From: an uncultured Bdellovibrio sp.
GTDB taxonomy: Bacteria > Bdellovibrionota > Bdellovibrionia > Bdellovibrionales > Bdellovibrionaceae
DNA: 7,533 bases
Assembly: GCA_946480995.1 (NCBI GenBank)
Contig: CAMLMF010000111.1
Coordinates: 1-7,533, forward strand
Reading direction: 5' to 3'
Both the position numbers and the translations under genes were made by a program. Position 1 is the stretch's first letter; every line of letters starts with the position of its first letter. Under the pieces are notes generated by a model that saw only the letters and a list, made by a program, of their open reading frames with translations, was not told the origin of the DNA and ran no database searches. Below, one piece after another: positions 5,836 to 7,533 of the stretch.

Positions 5836-7161
5836 ATGTTTAAAAAAATTGCATCAGTATTAATGGCAACGGCAATTGCTCCAGTAGCGATGGCCCAGAA
5901 TCCAAGCCTTGAAGATAGAATTTCAGAATTAGAAGCGAATTCTTCTCTGAACATTTTTAACTTCAGCGGTATCTTCAACACTCGTTATGACAGTCTTTCT
6001 GTTAAACAAGCTAAACCAGTTGACGCTACTTTGGCTGACAACAAGAATTTAGGTTACTTACGTATGCGCGTTTCTTTGAATGCGGATGCTAACGTATCTA
6101 AAAACGTGAAATTTTACTCACGCTTCACGACAAGCAAACACTTTAATAAGTGGACCACGATTCAATCAGGATCTGCACCTTCAACAACGGGAACAGACTT
6201 AAGAGCGTCTGACAACTACAACGATTCTAGTGTTGTGCTTGAAAAAGCGTACTTGGATATGACAATCCCAGACACGAATTTTATCATCTCTTTGGGTCGT
6301 CTTCCGACTCCAGATGGTCAGCCTTCGAACTATTGGGATGGTCGTGCTCGTTTAGGTACTTATCCTTTGATGTCTTACAGCTCTGTTCTTGATGGTATGG
6401 CTGTGACTTACAAAGTTGATGAATATATGCCTGAAGGTCACAAGTTGTCAGTTCGTGCGATCTATGCGCCATTCTCTTCATACACTGTTGGCAGCAAAGG
6501 TTATCAAACGTTCCCAACAAATGATACAACTGGAACAAACAACCAATTTGTAAATACATTCACTGACTTTGCAACTGGTCAGATTGATTATTCTACAACA
6601 AACATTGGTATCGCTGATAACTTCGGTTTGATCTTGCAGTACAACGAGCTTCAAGGCTTGCCGGTAGCTGGCGGCGCGGCAGTCGCTTCTAACTTAAGCT
6701 TTGGCTTGAAGGCGTCTTCGGTAGCAGCTGAACTAAACGGTGTAGCGAGCTTGCCAATCGATCTTTCAGTGAGCGTGTTAGGTTCTGAAGTTGTATCAAA
6801 AGGTCTATTACCAAGTGGTGTCGGTTACGGTACGACAAAAGCTGAAGCGAGCACATATGGTTCATTCACTTTGGTGTCGACTCGTTACAGAACAGCTAGC
6901 TGGTTGTTCGGCGTTGAGTACGGTAAAGGTACTGAAGGCGTATTCTACTCTGGTGGTACGGCTGAAGACTTGACAAACATGTACGGAACTCCAGGTACTT
7001 TGATCCATGGATATGTAACTAAGAAATTCACTGACAACTTGTCATTGCGTCTTGGTTACTATACTCAGCAAGAAGACTATACACGTCTTGGCGGTGGTAA
7101 CGTAGCTGAAGCTGATAAGAAAATTACAGTTGGCTATGCTAACTTCCGCGCAGACTTCTAG
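5836..7161 (+). CDS. Outer-membrane beta-barrel protein, DUF3373-like (porin-type)
   Basis: A 441-residue protein from the preferred start. Residues 1-20 are a signal peptide (cleavage at AMA|QN). A short coiled-coil-like segment, LEDRISELEA (25-34), comes next. The rest is a run of amphipathic beta strands rich in Tyr, Thr, Ser and Gly with no cysteine, ending in a C-terminal Phe (NFRADF), the typical beta-signal recognised by the BAM machinery. The stretch LGRLPTPDGQPSNYWDGRAR (153-172) followed by TYPLMSYSSVLDGM resembles the conserved part of DUF3373 outer-membrane proteins; the family call comes from memory and is tentative. It should sit in the outer membrane as a channel or porin-like barrel, substrate unknown. 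Arginine codons are mostly CGT and glycine mostly GGT, suggesting strong expression. The gene follows the small cysteine protein by 21 bp and ends before two hairpins. Confidence 0.8.
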   Translation: MFKKIASVLMATAIAPVAMAQNPSLEDRISELEANSSLNIFNFSGIFNTRYDSLSVKQAKPVDATLADNKNLGYLRMRVSLNADANVSKNVKFYSRFTTSKHFNKWTTIQSGSAPSTTGTDLRASDNYNDSSVVLEKAYLDMTIPDTNFIISLGRLPTPDGQPSNYWDGRARLGTYPLMSYSSVLDGMAVTYKVDEYMPEGHKLSVRAIYAPFSSYTVGSKGYQTFPTNDTTGTNNQFVNTFTDFATGQIDYSTTNIGIADNFGLILQYNELQGLPVAGGAAVASNLSFGLKASSVAAELNGVASLPIDLSVSVLGSEVVSKGLLPSGVGYGTTKAEASTYGSFTLVSTRYRTASWLFGVEYGKGTEGVFYSGGTAEDLTNMYGTPGTLIHGYVTKKFTDNLSLRLGYYTQQEDYTRLGGGNVAEADKKITVGYANFRADF

Positions 7162-7188
7162 TCAGCGGATCATTCTGAGATAGTGATT

Positions 7189-7222
7189 TAAGAGGGATTG
7201 GTTTTCGTTTCCCGATCTCTTA
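7189..7222 (+). other. Imperfect hairpin preceding the terminator
   Basis: TAAGAG (7189-7194) pairs with CTCTTA (7217-7222). After a two-G bulge, AT pairs with AT, then a T-G wobble and GG/CC close a T-rich loop. It begins 28 nt after the barrel stop codon and abuts the strong terminator at 7224. It may protect the 3' end of the barrel mRNA from exonucleases, which is inference. Confidence 0.5.
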
Positions 7223-7223
7223 T

Positions 7224-7254
7224 AGACCCTGGGTTATCCCGGGGTCTTTTTTTT
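7224..7254 (+). terminator. Rho-independent terminator of the barrel operon
   Basis: AGACCC (7224-7229) pairs with GGGTCT (7242-7247); a T-G wobble and GGG/CCC (7231-7233/7238-7240) extend the stem to 10 bp, closing a TTAT loop. A run of eight T's (7247-7254) follows directly. This is a textbook intrinsic terminator 62 nt after the barrel stop codon. Confidence 0.93.
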
Positions 7255-7313
7255 GTGAGAGCTGCTTCCTTTGCACTTGCGCAAAAATCCAACTGACTAC
7301 TCACAATACAGCG

Positions 7314-7341
7314 TAAAGTTTTTAACACCTTATCCCGATAT
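7314..7341 (+). promoter_or_regulatory. Sigma-28 (FliA)-type promoter upstream of the lipoprotein gene
   Basis: TAAAGTTT (7314-7321) is a perfect match to the sigma-28 -35 consensus. After 12 nt comes CCCGATAT (7334-7341), matching GCCGATAA in 6 of 8 positions. The spacing is one base longer than the usual 11. Transcription would start near 7348, leaving a leader of about 60 nt before the GTG at 7410. It supports membership of the motility regulon for the downstream gene. Confidence 0.6.
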
Positions 7342-7369
7342 TACCAAGGTCTGAGGTCGGAATGGTAAT
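7340..7369 (+). promoter_or_regulatory. Inverted repeat overlapping the -10/start region
   Basis: ATTACCA (7340-7346) and TGGTAAT (7363-7369) form a perfect 7-bp inverted repeat separated by 16 nt. The spacer contains AGGTC twice, 7 bp apart (7347-7351 and 7354-7358). The left arm overlaps the end of the sigma-28-like -10 element, so a bound dimeric regulator could block transcription. Which protein would bind is unknown. Confidence 0.35.
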
Positions 7370-7409
7370 TGCTTCTATCCATTACGAGACGTGAAATTTA
7401 GGGGGAAAT

Positions 7410-7533
7410 GTGAAAAGACTATTGGCACTTGGGACGATGTTCTGTCTCGTATTGGGATTTCAGAACTGCAGTCAAAGTTCCTTACAGGATTCAACCCTGG
7501 CGGGAGCGGATGTGACCGTGAATCTTCCTACGG
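7410..7533 (+). CDS. Predicted lipoprotein, N-terminal part (runs off the window)
   Basis: Only the first 41 codons are present. The product begins with Lys-Arg, then a hydrophobic stretch (LLALGTMFCLVLGF) and Cys20 in LGFQNCSQSS. This looks like a lipoprotein signal peptide with an unusual lipobox: Phe-Gln-Asn before the cysteine instead of the usual small residues. From memory, FQNC-type signals are common in Bdellovibrio, which supports both the call and the taxonomic guess. The start is GTG at 7410-7412 with AGGGGG at 7400-7405; the ATG overlapping it at 7408 is followed immediately by TGA and cannot be used. A sigma-28-like promoter lies upstream. The mature domain is outside the window, so its function cannot be judged. 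Confidence 0.7.
   Translation, partial: MKRLLALGTMFCLVLGFQNCSQSSLQDSTLAGADVTVNLPT

Overview
The window looks like an ordinary chromosomal stretch of a predatory or environmental deltaproteobacterium-like organism, most probably Bdellovibrio or a close relative (Bdellovibrionota). This is inferred from the gene mix (secreted trypsin-like protease, HAMP-less chemoreceptor, hybrid kinase, DUF3373-like outer-membrane barrel), the FQNC-type lipoprotein signal, two sigma-28-like promoters and moderate GC. No database comparison was possible. I see no mobile element, CRISPR array, rRNA or tRNA.

Layout. Positions 1-133 are an upstream region with a plausible sigma-70-like promoter. A secreted trypsin-family protease (134-913, +) ends at a strong bidirectional terminator (919-948). 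Convergent to it is a small secreted protein of unknown function (999-1385, -). A 236-bp divergent intergenic region (1386-1621) contains two overlapping, mutually exclusive inverted repeats. It leads into a membrane hybrid histidine kinase with a periplasmic Cache-type sensor and a C-terminal receiver (1622-3901, +). Convergent to the kinase, with only 4 bp between the stop codons, is a methyl-accepting chemotaxis protein (3906-5321, -). Both stop codons lie in one hairpin stem that looks like a shared terminator.

The chemoreceptor has a good sigma-28 (FliA)-like promoter at 5355-5381. Beyond it a two-gene unit runs rightward: a small four-cysteine secreted protein (5563-5814) and, 21 bp later, an outer-membrane beta-barrel protein (5836-7161). 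Two tandem hairpins follow, the second a classic terminator. The last intergenic region carries another sigma-28-like promoter (7314-7341) overlapped by an inverted repeat. The window ends inside a predicted lipoprotein gene (7410 onward).

How it fits together. Every complete product has an export signal or membrane anchor, so the window is dominated by envelope and sensory functions: a secreted protease, two periplasmic-sensing receptors, a porin-like barrel and a lipoprotein. The chemoreceptor and the terminal lipoprotein may be co-regulated with flagellar motility through sigma-28. The other genes appear to be single-gene transcription units. No clear novel multi-gene system is visible. 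The items most worth checking are the sigma-28 pair, the overlapping-stop terminator, the alternative hairpins upstream of the kinase, and the small Cys-protein/barrel pair.
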